64,000 bases of DNA from JBCCGG01 sp039029395 (GTDB lineage Bacteria > Pseudomonadota > Alphaproteobacteria > Kiloniellales > JAKSDN01): positions 62,001 through 126,000 of the forward strand of contig JBCCGG010000010.1 of NCBI GenBank assembly GCA_039029395.1, read 5' to 3'. The notes under the pieces were generated by a model that ran no database searches, was not told the origin of the DNA, and saw nothing but the letters and a program-made list of their open reading frames with translations. Below, one piece after another: positions 36,713-45,859 of the stretch (position 1 is the first letter of the stretch; every line of letters starts with the position of its first letter). Made by a program: the position numbers and the translations under genes.

Positions 36713-38352
36713 CCCATCGCCTCCAGAAGCCGTTTGTCGAGACCGAAGTAGGCGGCTTGCGGCGTGAAGTTCGGGCGCAGTCCGGAAGGCTTGAAGCTTC
36801 CTTTAACTGACCCGTCGTCCGCCTCGCCCTCGAACTGGAAGGTAAAGAGGTCTTGTGTCGTGATGATGTCGCCTTCCATGCCGACGATCTCGGAGATATG
36901 CGTAACGCGCCGCTGGCCGTCGCGCATGCGCGAGACCTGAATGATCATGTCGAGCGCGGCGGCGATCTGGGTGCGGACAGCCTTACTGGGCAGATTGATG
37001 CCGGCCAGGCCGACCATGTTCTCGAGCCGCGACAGAGCCTCGCGCGGCCTATTGGCGTGGATCGTGCCGAGCGAGCCGTCATGGCCAGTGTTCATGGCTT
37101 GGAGCATGTCGACCGCCTCCGAGCCACGCACCTCGCCGAGGATGATCCGGTCGGGGCGCATACGAAGCGAGTTCTTGACCAAATCTCGCATCGAAATGTC
37201 GCCGACGCCCTCCAAGTTTGCGGGCCGGGTTTCTAGACGGACCACATGGGGCTGCTGGAGTTGCAGCTCGGCGGCGTCCTCGATCGTTACGATCCGCTCG
37301 CCGACATCGATCATTTGCGATAGGGCATTGAGCAAGGTGGTCTTACCCGAGCCGGTACCGCCGGAAATCACGATGTTGAGCCGGCTGCGCGCGGCGATCT
37401 TGAGGATCGTGCACATCTCTGGTGAGATGTTGGCCTGGCTCGCCATCTTGTCGAGCGTGATGCCCTTCTTGGCGAACTTACGAATTGAGATCGAGGGGCC
37501 GTCGATCGCGAGCGGCGGAATGATGATATTGACGCGGCTGCCGTCTTTGAGGCGGGCATCGACCATCGGCGTGGTTTCGTCGATGCGCCGGCCGATCTGT
37601 GAGACGATGCGCCGGGCGACGTTGAGCACGTGTGCGTCGTCGCGGAAGCGCACGTCGGTCAGCACCAGCTTGCCGGAGCGCTCCACATAAACTTGGTTCG
37701 CGCCGTTGACCATAATGTCATTGACGCTGTCGTCGACCAAAAGGGGCTCGAGTGGGCCAAGGCCCAGCATGTCGTTGAGCAGAAGGTCGACGACTGACTC
37801 TTGCTCGGGCCCATTGAGGCGGATCTTTTCCTCACCGAGCAGCTCGGTGACGATCTCGCCGACTTGTTGGGATAGCTCCTCGCGGGGCAGCTGGGAGGCC
37901 GCCGCCAGATCCAAACGCTCCATGACGAGCGGCTGGATCCGTTCTTTAGCGGTGTCAACGACTTTTGTGTTGGAGGTCGCGCTGGCGGCCGAAGACGCCT
38001 GGGCCGCCGCCGCCTGGTTTTGCCGGGCGACGTTTGTTTGCTGTCCGCGCGCGACCGGCGCTTTAGGGCTGCACTTCAGGAGCCAGTCAATCAGACTGGA
38101 GACGATGGTTCGGCGCTGAAGGAGATTCAGGCTTTCCGAATCGGTCTCGAGGTCAGCCGTGACGATCTGACCGATTCTTAAGGCCAACTCGGGTCTCGGC
38201 AGCGAACCGACTTTCTCGGTCTCGAATGCTTCGAGGATCCGAGGCTTCAACCGCTCCAGATACTGGGTCAGGTCGACTTCCTGCCCACCGGCTGCCCCGC
38301 CCGAACGGCGGAGCGGGGTTGGAAGGTCGGACCTAACTGACTCCACACTCAT
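36709..38352 (-). CDS. cpaF: Tad pilus secretion ATPase CpaF (TadA)
   Basis: A 547-residue hexameric ATPase. An N-terminal region with an Ala/Gln-rich linker (about 100-125) precedes the CpaF N-domain. The motor has Walker A GGTGSGKTT, an Asp box RIVTIEDAAELQ, Walker B RIILGEVRGSEAVD and a histidine box GTIHANRPREAL. It drives extension of Flp pili through TadB/TadC. It directly abuts cpaE (stop at 38353) and overlaps tadB by 4 bp. This is the locus copy; the gene at 26155 is a separate paralogue. Confidence 0.95.
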   Translation of the reverse strand: MSVESVRSDLPTPLRRSGGAAGGQEVDLTQYLERLKPRILEAFETEKVGSLPRPELALRIGQIVTADLETDSESLNLLQRRTIVSSLIDWLLKCSPKAPVARGQQTNVARQNQAAAAQASSAASATSNTKVVDTAKERIQPLVMERLDLAAASQLPREELSQQVGEIVTELLGEEKIRLNGPEQESVVDLLLNDMLGLGPLEPLLVDDSVNDIMVNGANQVYVERSGKLVLTDVRFRDDAHVLNVARRIVSQIGRRIDETTPMVDARLKDGSRVNIIIPPLAIDGPSISIRKFAKKGITLDKMASQANISPEMCTILKIAARSRLNIVISGGTGSGKTTLLNALSQMIDVGERIVTIEDAAELQLQQPHVVRLETRPANLEGVGDISMRDLVKNSLRMRPDRIILGEVRGSEAVDMLQAMNTGHDGSLGTIHANRPREALSRLENMVGLAGINLPSKAVRTQIAAALDMIIQVSRMRDGQRRVTHISEIVGMEGDIITTQDLFTFQFEGEADDGSVKGSFKPSGLRPNFTPQAAYFGLDKRLLEAMG

Positions 38353-39618
38353 TTACTTTTTGCTCCTCTTGCCAAAGGCGGCGAAGGGATTCTTGCTTCC
38401 GTTGGACTTGACGCCCTTGATCTTGGACTTGCCTTTGGTCTTAGGCTTGCCCTGGATCTTTTCGGCGAGCTCATGGAAGCCCTTGGAGGCCTTGCTTCTG
38501 GCCGCGCAATGGACCACCGGCTTGCCGTTGTTGGCAGCCTCGTTGAAGGCTTTCGGGTCGTCGGGGATGACCAAGTCGACCTTGCGTCCAAGCGCCTTCT
38601 GGAAGTCCGGCAGGCGCATGGCCTGTTGGGCGCCGCCGGAGTGATTGGCCACCACCGTGATCGGCTTGCCCTTGGCAGCTTCTTCCACATTGCCAAGCAG
38701 GCGAATGGTATCACGCAAGCCTGCCAAGCTCAGCTCGCAGACCAGCACGATATGGGTCGCGGCCTGGAGCGTTGGATTGCGCATGGCAAAGGCCGGTCGA
38801 GGCAGATCCACGACGATGGAGTCGTTGCCACGTGCGACGGTCTGGAACAGGATCTCGATCGCCTCGCTCTGACAGGAGATGTCTCCGGACAAAGCCTCCT
38901 CGGTCGCCATGACCGACAGGTTATTGGTCAGCTTCGCCGTGGCGCTGGCGATGAATAGACTGTCGATCCGGTTGGGGTTCTCCAGCGCCTCGCGCAGACC
39001 CCTGGTCGGCTCCAGATCAAGGGAAAGGGCGACCGTGCCGAACTCCAGGTCAAGATCGACCAAGGCCGTCTTTTGGCCGTACTTCTCAGCGAACAGCCAG
39101 GAAAGATTGACCGCAACCGTGCTGCTACCGACACCGCCACGGGTGCCGAGCACAACAACGTTCTTGGTCTCCTTCCTCTCCTTGCCTGCCAGGACAGAGG
39201 GATCGAGCGGTTCCTCGGTCTTTTTTAGGGCGGCGGCCATGGCTTTTTCCGAAACCGGCTTGACCAGATAGTCGGTCACGCCGGCGCTGGTCAGCTCCCG
39301 GTAAAGCTCGACATCGTTGATCTCACCGATGCCGATCAGACGGGTTTCCTCGGTGAAGGCCGTGGTGAAGGAGAGCATAGTGCTCATAGGCTCTTCATTG
39401 TCGCCGAGATCGACGATCAAGACCTTGGGAGCCGGGGCCTCCGAGAGGAAGGCCAGGGCGTCCGAGGGGTCACCGTCGCGCACGACCACGTTCGGGAAGA
39501 ACTCGCGTGCGACGTCGGTGACGACACCGTGCGTCTGATTGTCGGCGACGAAGGCAATGCATTCGGCGCCTACAAAATCCAGCGACTGGGTGTCGGCAAA
39601 TTCTTCAATCGCGCTCAT
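38353..39618 (-). CDS. cpaE: Tad pilus polar localisation ATPase CpaE (TadZ)
   Basis: 421 residues: an N-terminal receiver-like domain (about 1-135, with VLIVDLGDNEEP) and a MinD/ParA-type ATPase domain with the deviant Walker A GTRGGVGSST and LVDLDLEFGTVALSLDL. The lysine-rich C-terminus (KGKPKTKGKSKIKG) is unusual but typical of basic tails. CpaE places the pilus machine, often at a pole. Its start overlaps the cpaD stop by one base (TAATG). Confidence 0.92.
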   Translation of the reverse strand: MSAIEEFADTQSLDFVGAECIAFVADNQTHGVVTDVAREFFPNVVVRDGDPSDALAFLSEAPAPKVLIVDLGDNEEPMSTMLSFTTAFTEETRLIGIGEINDVELYRELTSAGVTDYLVKPVSEKAMAAALKKTEEPLDPSVLAGKERKETKNVVVLGTRGGVGSSTVAVNLSWLFAEKYGQKTALVDLDLEFGTVALSLDLEPTRGLREALENPNRIDSLFIASATAKLTNNLSVMATEEALSGDISCQSEAIEILFQTVARGNDSIVVDLPRPAFAMRNPTLQAATHIVLVCELSLAGLRDTIRLLGNVEEAAKGKPITVVANHSGGAQQAMRLPDFQKALGRKVDLVIPDDPKAFNEAANNGKPVVHCAARSKASKGFHELAEKIQGKPKTKGKSKIKGVKSNGSKNPFAAFGKRSKK

Positions 39619-40301
39619 TACTCTGTTGCCTCCCGCTGGATTTTTTCCTCCTTGTCTTGGCGATACCGCTGCAAGGCAAGGCTAGCCTTTTCGCCGTCGG
39701 CCGGATCCAGCGAGCGGCCCTTGTTGAGGTCGCGCGGGTCCGCGACCATCAAGCCGAGCGCCGCATTGTTGGTGCAGCCGAGCGCATAATCCGGACGATC
39801 GCCGATGTCGTGCTGGGCGTCGCAATCCGGGATGACAGCCACCGAACGGGTCACGACGATGACCACCTGATCCTGGGCCCGGGTGCGCGACACCGCCGTG
39901 GGCGCAGCTGTGAAGCTCGGCAGACCCAAGTCGGCAAGCTCGTCGCGAAGTACCGCGATCTGACCTTCCGTGCGGTTGCTGTAGGTGCCGCTGTCGTTGC
40001 GCGCACCCTCCAGGATAATGGTGTCGGCGGCGGTCAGATTGCTGACCACAACGAAGTCATGAAGCCGCCGGCGCTCGGGATCGTCGGGCTGGGTGGAGAT
40101 CGATGGGAAATCCACGACATGCTCGAAGGTGACGGTCTCTACCGTGTTCACCGGCGGTGCATCGATTTGCTGCCAGCGGGCGGCGACCTCGGCCAGGTAT
40201 TCCTCGGTGGATTGATCCGAGGAGCAGCCGGCCAGCACCAGGGCGCTCAATCCGAAGAGGATCGTCGTGCTGGTGAGTTTACGCTTAATCTGCATGCTCA
40301 T
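39618..40301 (-). CDS. cpaD: Tad pilus assembly lipoprotein CpaD
   Basis: A 227-residue lipoprotein with signal and lipobox LVLAGCSSD (lipid-modified C26). The CpaD domain includes ILEGARNDSGTYSNRTEGQI and the late block ALGCTNNAALGLMVADPRDL with conserved cysteines. It is thought to help the CpaC secretin in the outer membrane. It starts 7 bp after cpaC and ends on the first base of cpaE. Confidence 0.92.
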   Translation of the reverse strand: MSMQIKRKLTSTTILFGLSALVLAGCSSDQSTEEYLAEVAARWQQIDAPPVNTVETVTFEHVVDFPSISTQPDDPERRRLHDFVVVSNLTAADTIILEGARNDSGTYSNRTEGQIAVLRDELADLGLPSFTAAPTAVSRTRAQDQVVIVVTRSVAVIPDCDAQHDIGDRPDYALGCTNNAALGLMVADPRDLNKGRSLDPADGEKASLALQRYRQDKEEKIQREATE

Positions 40302-40308
40302 GGGCCTC

Positions 40309-41778
40309 TCACTCCACGATGAAGCCGGCGTTCTCGCCGACGCGCGACGCCGTCGGGATGCCGCCGTTTAACGGAATGGTGTTGGGGCTACGGTTCTGCT
40401 GAGCCGTCGCCGCCATATTGTCCGAGGACGCCGGTCGCTTGGAGTAGGCGTCGGTCGGTGCCGGGATCCGGGTGTCCACGGGGCGCACCACGTAGGGCGT
40501 GACGATAATCATCAGCTCGGTCTCGCGGCGCTCAAAGCGGTCGCTCCGAAACAGGTCGCCTAGTATCGGGATGTCGTTCAAGCCCGGTACCGCATCGAGG
40601 TCCTGAAGGGAGTTGTCCAAGAACAAGCCAGCGATCGCGAAGCTCTGACCGGAGGCGAGCTCGACCGTGGTCTCGGCACGCCGTGTGGTCAAACCGGGCA
40701 CTTGGATGTTCTGGGCGATGATCGCGCCGTTGTTGGTCAGCTGACTGACTTCCGGGCGAACCCGCATGGAGATCCGATTGCCGCTCAACATGGTCGGCGT
40801 GAACGATAGGCTGACACCGAACTCCTTGAACTCGATCGCGATCTGGTCGTCGCCGACGCCGACCGGGATCGGGAACTCACCGCCAGCCAGGAAGCTGGCA
40901 GTCTCGCCAGACAGGGCGGTCAGATTCGGCTCCGCCAAGATCGTCACCAGCTGATCGGTCTGCATGAGGTCGATCAGGCCGTTGATGTCGAACTGACCAA
41001 TGCTGCCGCCGCCGAAGATGGATTGGGTTCCGCCGGTGCGGGTGATGAAAGGATCGGTGCCAATGCCCGGGAAGGGGACCGGCGGGCTGATGGTCGAGTT
41101 GCCGTTGAACAGCGACCCGAGTACCACCGGATTGCCGGTCGCGATGCCCAGGGTGAAGGACGTGCCGTCGAAAGCAGCCTCCCAATTGAAACCGAACTGA
41201 CGTACGACAGTGCGCGACACCTCGGCAATGCGGACCCGGAGGTTGACCTGATTGGGCGCCATCACCTGAAGCTGGTTGATGATCTCTTCCTTCTTGCCGA
41301 TAAAACGCTGGGCCAGACGGCGTGCGTTCTCGGCCTCGGTCGGCGATTCCACCATACCGCTCAGGACGATGCCGGTGTCGATCGAGGTCGCGGTCACCCC
41401 CTCCTCAGGAAACAGCCGGGCGAGGGCCGCGTTCAAGCGGCTCATGTTATGGGACACCACGACGCGGTAGTTGGCAATCACGTGCTCGTTCTCGTCGACC
41501 GCGTAGAGCGTGGTTTCACCAGGGCGCTTGCCAAAGAGATAGACCAAACGCGGCGACTTCACGCTCACGTCGGCGACGTCGGAGTTCGCGATGAAGACCG
41601 AGTTGACCGGGCGATCGAGTCGGACCAACTGGCCCTCGTTGAGCTCGACAGTCAGCCGGTTGGTGTCCGAGGCGGCTTGCACCTGGTTGGCGGCGCTCGT
41701 CGACTGGGCGACCAATCCGGTGCCCGCCAATACAGCCAAAGCCGCGATGGCAATGCAGAGTTTGTGCGGCTTATTCAT
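40309..41778 (-). CDS. cpaC: Tad pilus outer-membrane secretin CpaC (RcpA)
   Basis: 489 residues from ATG 41778, which has GGGAG eight bases upstream; the frame is open to 41835 but that part overlaps cpaB further. It has a signal peptide (IAIAALAVLAGTGLVAQS), an N-terminal BON/secretin-N region (LVYLFGKRPGETTLYAVDE), and the secretin domain with VNLRVRIAEVSRTVVRQFG and the C-terminal block VPGLNDIPILGDLFRSD. It forms the outer-membrane pore for Flp pili. Its start overlaps the cpaB stop by 8 bp. Confidence 0.93.
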   Translation of the reverse strand: MNKPHKLCIAIAALAVLAGTGLVAQSTSAANQVQAASDTNRLTVELNEGQLVRLDRPVNSVFIANSDVADVSVKSPRLVYLFGKRPGETTLYAVDENEHVIANYRVVVSHNMSRLNAALARLFPEEGVTATSIDTGIVLSGMVESPTEAENARRLAQRFIGKKEEIINQLQVMAPNQVNLRVRIAEVSRTVVRQFGFNWEAAFDGTSFTLGIATGNPVVLGSLFNGNSTISPPVPFPGIGTDPFITRTGGTQSIFGGGSIGQFDINGLIDLMQTDQLVTILAEPNLTALSGETASFLAGGEFPIPVGVGDDQIAIEFKEFGVSLSFTPTMLSGNRISMRVRPEVSQLTNNGAIIAQNIQVPGLTTRRAETTVELASGQSFAIAGLFLDNSLQDLDAVPGLNDIPILGDLFRSDRFERRETELMIIVTPYVVRPVDTRIPAPTDAYSKRPASSDNMAATAQQNRSPNTIPLNGGIPTASRVGENAGFIVE

Positions 41779-42736
41779 CTTCGCTACTCCCGTCATCCTG
41801 CTCGGTCGTGACCGTGATCTCGAACTTCTGATCACCCTCGGCGGCCTTTTCGACCTTCTGGGACCTGATCTTGTTGCCCCGCACGACTTTCACGGTGTTG
41901 CCGTTGCCGACCGGAGGGAAGGCGACCAAGGTGGTCGCTTCCGCATCCCAGGTGTAGGAGCCGCTGCGCTCCGGCGCGCCTTCTTCGGAGGGCTCGCCGC
42001 CGGCCGCGAGACGCTCCAGCTCTTCATCGTCCTTGGCCAGGCTGCGCAGGCTAAGCGAAAGCTTGCCCAGACTGTCGGCAACGGCGAGAACCTCGGCTTG
42101 CTTCGGCGTGACCTCGAGGGTCACGGTCTTGGCCGCGCGTGGTTCGTTGCCGCTGGCCAGCCGGGAGTCGAGAGCCAGAACCCGCACATTGGTGAGCACG
42201 GTCTCGCTCGCCCTGTGGGTCTCTTTCTTCTTCTTACCGGTTTCTTTCTCGACCTCTAGCTTGTAGGTCAAGAGAATATCGACACGGTCGCCAGGGAAAA
42301 CCAGGCCCGCGATTCCGGTCGCCGAGTTAATCTTAATCGAGGTCGCCCGGAAGCCAGGCTTCAACACCGCGGCGAGAAAACCTCTCGTGCCGGGATGAAT
42401 GATCTGCGAGCGAGTGACGGGCTGTCCCATGGCGATCGTGTGACGAACCACCGAACCGTGGAGATCCTCGGAAGCCTGCTGCGTTTTCACGTAGTAGTTC
42501 TCGGGGATATCGTCGTTGGGCCAAGCCTGCCAGCGCAGATGCTGTTCGTTAATGAAGACACCGGGCGGCAGGTCAGTTCGCGCGACCAGTACCTCGGTCA
42601 CTTCTTTCTCTTCCACGACTGGCTGGACTATGGTCGGACGGGCGCGTTGGCTGTCGAGCCAGCCGCGCGCTACGAAGATCGTTCCGACGATCAACGCCAA
42701 AGCCGTCGCAATGAGCAGGATATTACGTACGGACAT
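41771..42736 (-). CDS. cpaB: Tad pilus assembly protein CpaB (RcpC)
   Basis: 321 residues. One N-terminal membrane helix (NILLIATALALIVGTIFVA) is followed by an SAF-type domain with LPPGVFINEQHLRWQAWP and the CpaB C-domain (GIAGLVFPGDRVDILLTY, TVTLEVTPKQAEVLAVAD). A Lys/Glu-rich insertion near residues 165-178 is notable. CpaB is thought to stabilise the secretin. It lies 14 bp after cpaA and overlaps cpaC by 8 bp. Confidence 0.92.
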   Translation of the reverse strand: MSVRNILLIATALALIVGTIFVARGWLDSQRARPTIVQPVVEEKEVTEVLVARTDLPPGVFINEQHLRWQAWPNDDIPENYYVKTQQASEDLHGSVVRHTIAMGQPVTRSQIIHPGTRGFLAAVLKPGFRATSIKINSATGIAGLVFPGDRVDILLTYKLEVEKETGKKKKETHRASETVLTNVRVLALDSRLASGNEPRAAKTVTLEVTPKQAEVLAVADSLGKLSLSLRSLAKDDEELERLAAGGEPSEEGAPERSGSYTWDAEATTLVAFPPVGNGNTVKVVRGNKIRSQKVEKAAEGDQKFEITVTTEQDDGSSEDE

Positions 42737-42750
42737 GGGTCACTCATCTC

Positions 42751-43284
42751 CTACAGGGGCAAACGAGGTAAACCTACTCCGATAAGAGTAAATGCCACGT
42801 AAAGGCCACCACACGCGATGGCCACAGCATAGGGAATAGGTCTTTTCGAAGGGGCGATTTCCGCTACCGATTCACCATTCGCGCTCGTCGCGGTCGCCGG
42901 GTGCAAGCGACTGCGAAGCCAAAGGATTACAGCTAAAATCCCTCCGGCAGCAGTGGTGATCAGGATGAACTCAGCGCCTTGGTTAGGCCCGGCCCAAAGC
43001 ATGATCGCGGCAATCAACTTGGCGTCTCCACCACCGAGCCAACCTTGGGCGAAAAGGATGAATCCGACCGAAAGGGTGGCCGCGCCGAGTCCCAAGGCCG
43101 TCAGCCAATCGATCGGAACCGGCGCGCTCAGCACGGCGGCCGGAAACAGCAATGCGATCGAAGCCGAAACTCGGTTGGGAATTGTCAGGCTACGGACGTC
43201 GGTAAAGGCCGCGTAAAGGATCAAGCCGGCGAAGAGGGCGACCACGATCACATAAACGCTGGGTGTCAGGAACATGATAGCCAC
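42751..43284 (-). CDS. cpaA: Prepilin peptidase CpaA (A24 family)
   Basis: A 177-residue six-helix aspartic protease that cleaves and prepares prepilins. The two catalytic aspartates are D29 in FTDVRSLTIPNR and D87 in GGGDAKL. It is the short form without an N-methylation domain, as usual in Tad loci. Start is GTG 43284 or ATG 43275. A strong hairpin (43325-43350) separates it from flp upstream. Confidence 0.93.
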   Translation of the reverse strand: MAIMFLTPSVYVIVVALFAGLILYAAFTDVRSLTIPNRVSASIALLFPAAVLSAPVPIDWLTALGLGAATLSVGFILFAQGWLGGGDAKLIAAIMLWAGPNQGAEFILITTAAGGILAVILWLRSRLHPATATSANGESVAEIAPSKRPIPYAVAIACGGLYVAFTLIGVGLPRLPL

Positions 43285-43324
43285 TTGGGTGGTTGGGGCG
43301 GGCTGACGCCGCGCACAAGAAGAA

Positions 43325-43350
43325 GGGGCCGGGGAGTAATCCCCGGCCCC
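43325..43350 (-). terminator. Strong hairpin between flp and cpaA
   Basis: The arms GGGGCCGGGGA (43325-43335) and TCCCCGGCCCC (43340-43350) pair perfectly with a 4-base loop. On the leftward strand it is followed by TTCTTCTT. It ends or weakens transcription after the pilin gene, so pilin can be made in excess over the assembly proteins. Confidence 0.8.
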
Positions 43351-43399
43351 TATCTTGCCGTCTTATCCTTACGACCTTCTAAAGAAGGCCGAAGGGATA

Positions 43400-43567
43400 T
43401 TACGAAGTCGCCGACTGCAGGTGCGAGCTGACCGTGTTGAACATGGTCTGCAGGGAATCACCCATGGCGCTCAGAGCACCGATCGCGGCAACGGAGACGA
43501 GCGCGGCAATGAGGCCATACTCAATGGCCGTGGCACCAGACTCGTCCTGAAGGAACTTCTTAAACAT
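43400..43567 (-). CDS. flp: Flp/Fap-type major pilin
   Basis: 55 residues from ATG 43567 with GGAGG seven to eight bases upstream; short enough to be missed. The leader MFKKFLQDESG ends in Gly11, and the mature protein begins ATAIEYGLIAAL with Glu at +5 and Tyr at +6, the type IVb pilin motif cut by CpaA. A hydrophobic helix (YGLIAALVSVAAIGALSAMG) and a short polar tail follow. It is the first gene of the Tad operon, transcribed leftward from the AT-rich region 43570-43800. Confidence 0.93.
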   Translation of the reverse strand: MFKKFLQDESGATAIEYGLIAALVSVAAIGALSAMGDSLQTMFNTVSSHLQSATS

Positions 43568-43885
43568 GGTTGCAACCTCCTTGGTTCAGGCATAACCGAG
43601 GCGGATAGTGGCTGAGACGTTTTAAAAAATTGTTAAATCACCAGGAACAAATTTTACATTTGATCGATCCTCACGACTTAGAAAATTAGTGTACGGTCAA
43701 ATCAAAAAGGAACTATTATAGTTAACTCCAAATTGACCATAATAATGACCTCATGAAATTTTTCTCATTTGCGAAGGCGAGTCGGCAACGTTGCCTAGGT
43801 GTCCGCGACAGGGAGTAACCGATTTGAAAGGCGAGGCGCCTATAGGCCTTGGGGTCGCTTGGTAGTTCTGCCTAAAGGCCCGTCA
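43568..43885. other. Divergent promoter region between flp and the PAP2 gene
   Basis: About 320 bp, strongly AT-rich from 43620 to 43770, which fits a promoter region for the highly expressed pilin. I could not single out a convincing -35/-10 pair. A frame open from 43799 leads into the PAP2 gene but its first 29 codons lack support. Confidence 0.4.
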
Positions 43886-44956
43886 ATGCCTTCAACGAGC
43901 TTTGCATCGGTCCGTGGTGATTTGAGTCCGCGCTTGGCGCGCGTCCTGCGCATCCACCTGGACCTGATTTCCTTGGTAGCGCTCTATACCATGTTGGGCT
44001 GGTTCGTCGTGCAGGCCAGCGGCCAACCCGAGCGTCTCTCGCTCTTTCAGTACAACGGGATCGTGCCCCTGGTGACGGCACTGTTCTTGATCGCCTTTGC
44101 CTTCGCCTATCCGGTCTATGTGATGCTCTTCGTTCGGCCCAAGCGCCTGTTCGGTTACTTGGCCAGCGATTTGCGTGGGGTTTGGTTGGTGCCCGAGCGG
44201 ATCGTTGGTGGCGCGATCGTCTTTCTTTTGCTGCCCACCGTGATCTCCGTTTACAGCTCGATCAAGATGCTGATTCCGGTGCTCCAGCCTTACACTTGGG
44301 ATGCCACATTCCTGGCATGGGACCGTGTGTTGCATGGTGGTGTCGATCCCTGGCGTTTGGTTCAAGCCCTGCTCGGCGTGCCACTCGTCACCAGTTCGAT
44401 AAATTTTCTCTATAATCTCTGGTTCTTCGTGCTCTATGGCATGCTGTTCTGGCAAGCCTTCAGCTTGCGCGACGGGCGTTTGCGCATGCAGTTCCTACTC
44501 ACCATGGTGCTGCTTTGGATGCTGCTCGGCGGTCTCTTGGCGACGCTCTGGTCGTCAGCTGGACCGGTCTACTATGGGCGGGTCACCGGCCTTGAGGATC
44601 CTTTTATTCCTCTGATGGACTACCTGCGTATGGTGTCTGAAAGCAACGCTCTCTGGGCACTCGAGACTCAGGAGAACCTTTGGCAGGCTCATGTCAGCGG
44701 TGACGGCATGATCGGCGGCGGTATCTCCGCGATGCCGAGCCTTCACGTGGCGACCTCGGTCGCCTTCGCGCTGCTTTGCTGGCGGGCGAATCGTTGGCTC
44801 GGCATCCTTTTGTGGGGCTATGCCGGGATCATCCTGCTGGGCTCTGTGCACCTGGCCTGGCACTATGCGGTCGACGGCTATGTCTCCTTGATCTTGACCT
44901 GCTTGATCTGGGCGCTGGTCGGGCGCTGGCTTTCCTGGCGAAACTTTGAGGCGTGA
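43886..44956 (+). CDS. PAP2-superfamily membrane phosphatase/transferase (PAP2_3/Aur1-like)
   Basis: About 356 residues from ATG 43886 with six or more membrane helices. The PAP2 active-site blocks are near the C-terminus: AMPSLHVATSV with the first catalytic histidine and HLAWHYAVDGY with the second. The arrangement is that of the PAP2_3 group, which includes inositolphosphorylceramide synthase-like (Aur1) proteins and lipid phosphatases. The substrate is probably a lipid phosphate or phosphoinositide; which one is not shown. Two endonuclease/exonuclease/phosphatase genes follow on the same strand with 32 and 16 bp gaps. Confidence 0.85.
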   Translation: MPSTSFASVRGDLSPRLARVLRIHLDLISLVALYTMLGWFVVQASGQPERLSLFQYNGIVPLVTALFLIAFAFAYPVYVMLFVRPKRLFGYLASDLRGVWLVPERIVGGAIVFLLLPTVISVYSSIKMLIPVLQPYTWDATFLAWDRVLHGGVDPWRLVQALLGVPLVTSSINFLYNLWFFVLYGMLFWQAFSLRDGRLRMQFLLTMVLLWMLLGGLLATLWSSAGPVYYGRVTGLEDPFIPLMDYLRMVSESNALWALETQENLWQAHVSGDGMIGGGISAMPSLHVATSVAFALLCWRANRWLGILLWGYAGIILLGSVHLAWHYAVDGYVSLILTCLIWALVGRWLSWRNFEA

Positions 44957-44988
44957 ATCCACCGCCGGTCTTGAGTTAGACTGGCGCC

Positions 44989-45843
44989 ATGGAAATCCTA
45001 TCCTGGAACATACAGGCCGGTCTGGGCTGCGACGGAAAGCTTGATCTGGCCCGCATCGCCGGGGACATCAAGGCCTTTGGCGACCCCGACGTGATCTGCC
45101 TGCAGGAGGTGGCGCGCCACTGCGAGGAGCTTGACGGCACTTCAAGCGCCGATCAGGCCGTCACCCTGGCAATGCTATTCCCGGATCATGAGCCGGTTTA
45201 TGGCGCCGGATTCGACCAGGTGGGCCGAGCACCGGACCGGCGCCGGCAGTTTGGGAACCTCCTGCTGTCCCGTTTACCCCTGCTTCAGGTGTTCCACCAC
45301 ATCTTGCCCAATCCGACGGATCCGGGCGTGGCGCGGATGTCCCGGGTGGCGGTCGAGGTGGTGGTTGAGGGCGATGTTGGACCTTTGCGCCTGATCACGA
45401 CCCATCTGGCCTATCATTCCACCCTCCAGCGTCTGGCCCAGGTACGCCGCTTGCGGGCGCTGACCGCGGAGGTCGCCGGCGCGCTTCGGGAGCCATCGCT
45501 CGACCGCCCCGGCACGCCCTTCGCTCAGGCGTCCCATCCGGCCAGCTCGGTCTTCTGCGGTGATTTCAACCTGGTGCCGGGCTCGCCGGAGTACGACGAG
45601 ATGCTGGCGCCTTTCGACGATGGCACCCCGGCGATCCTGGATGCCTGGTCCGTGATCCATGGCGAAAAGCCCCACGATCCCACGTGCGGCATCTTCGACC
45701 GGGAGCATTGGACCGAAGGACCCCATTGCCGGGACTTCTTCTTCATCACCGAGGATTTGGCCTTGCGGGCCAAGGCGCTTGAGGTCAATCTCACCTCGGC
45801 CGCTTCCGACCATCAGCCCCTGCGCCTGGTTCTGGCGCCTTGA
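44989..45843 (+). CDS. Endonuclease/exonuclease/phosphatase (EEP) family protein, first copy
   Basis: 284 residues with the EEP metal and catalytic motifs: SWNIQAG (Asn), CLQEVARH (metal-binding Glu), ITTHLAYH (catalytic His), GDFNLVPGSPEY (Asp/Asn), and the C-terminal SDHQPL (catalytic Asp-His). The family includes DNases and phosphoesterases such as sphingomyelinase-like enzymes. No signal peptide is seen, so it is cytoplasmic. Start ATG 44989. It is a paralogue of the next gene (shared RRRQFGNLLLSR-type block). Confidence 0.87.
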   Translation: MEILSWNIQAGLGCDGKLDLARIAGDIKAFGDPDVICLQEVARHCEELDGTSSADQAVTLAMLFPDHEPVYGAGFDQVGRAPDRRRQFGNLLLSRLPLLQVFHHILPNPTDPGVARMSRVAVEVVVEGDVGPLRLITTHLAYHSTLQRLAQVRRLRALTAEVAGALREPSLDRPGTPFAQASHPASSVFCGDFNLVPGSPEYDEMLAPFDDGTPAILDAWSVIHGEKPHDPTCGIFDREHWTEGPHCRDFFFITEDLALRAKALEVNLTSAASDHQPLRLVLAP

Positions 45844-45859
45844 GCGAGGTCTCCCGAAC

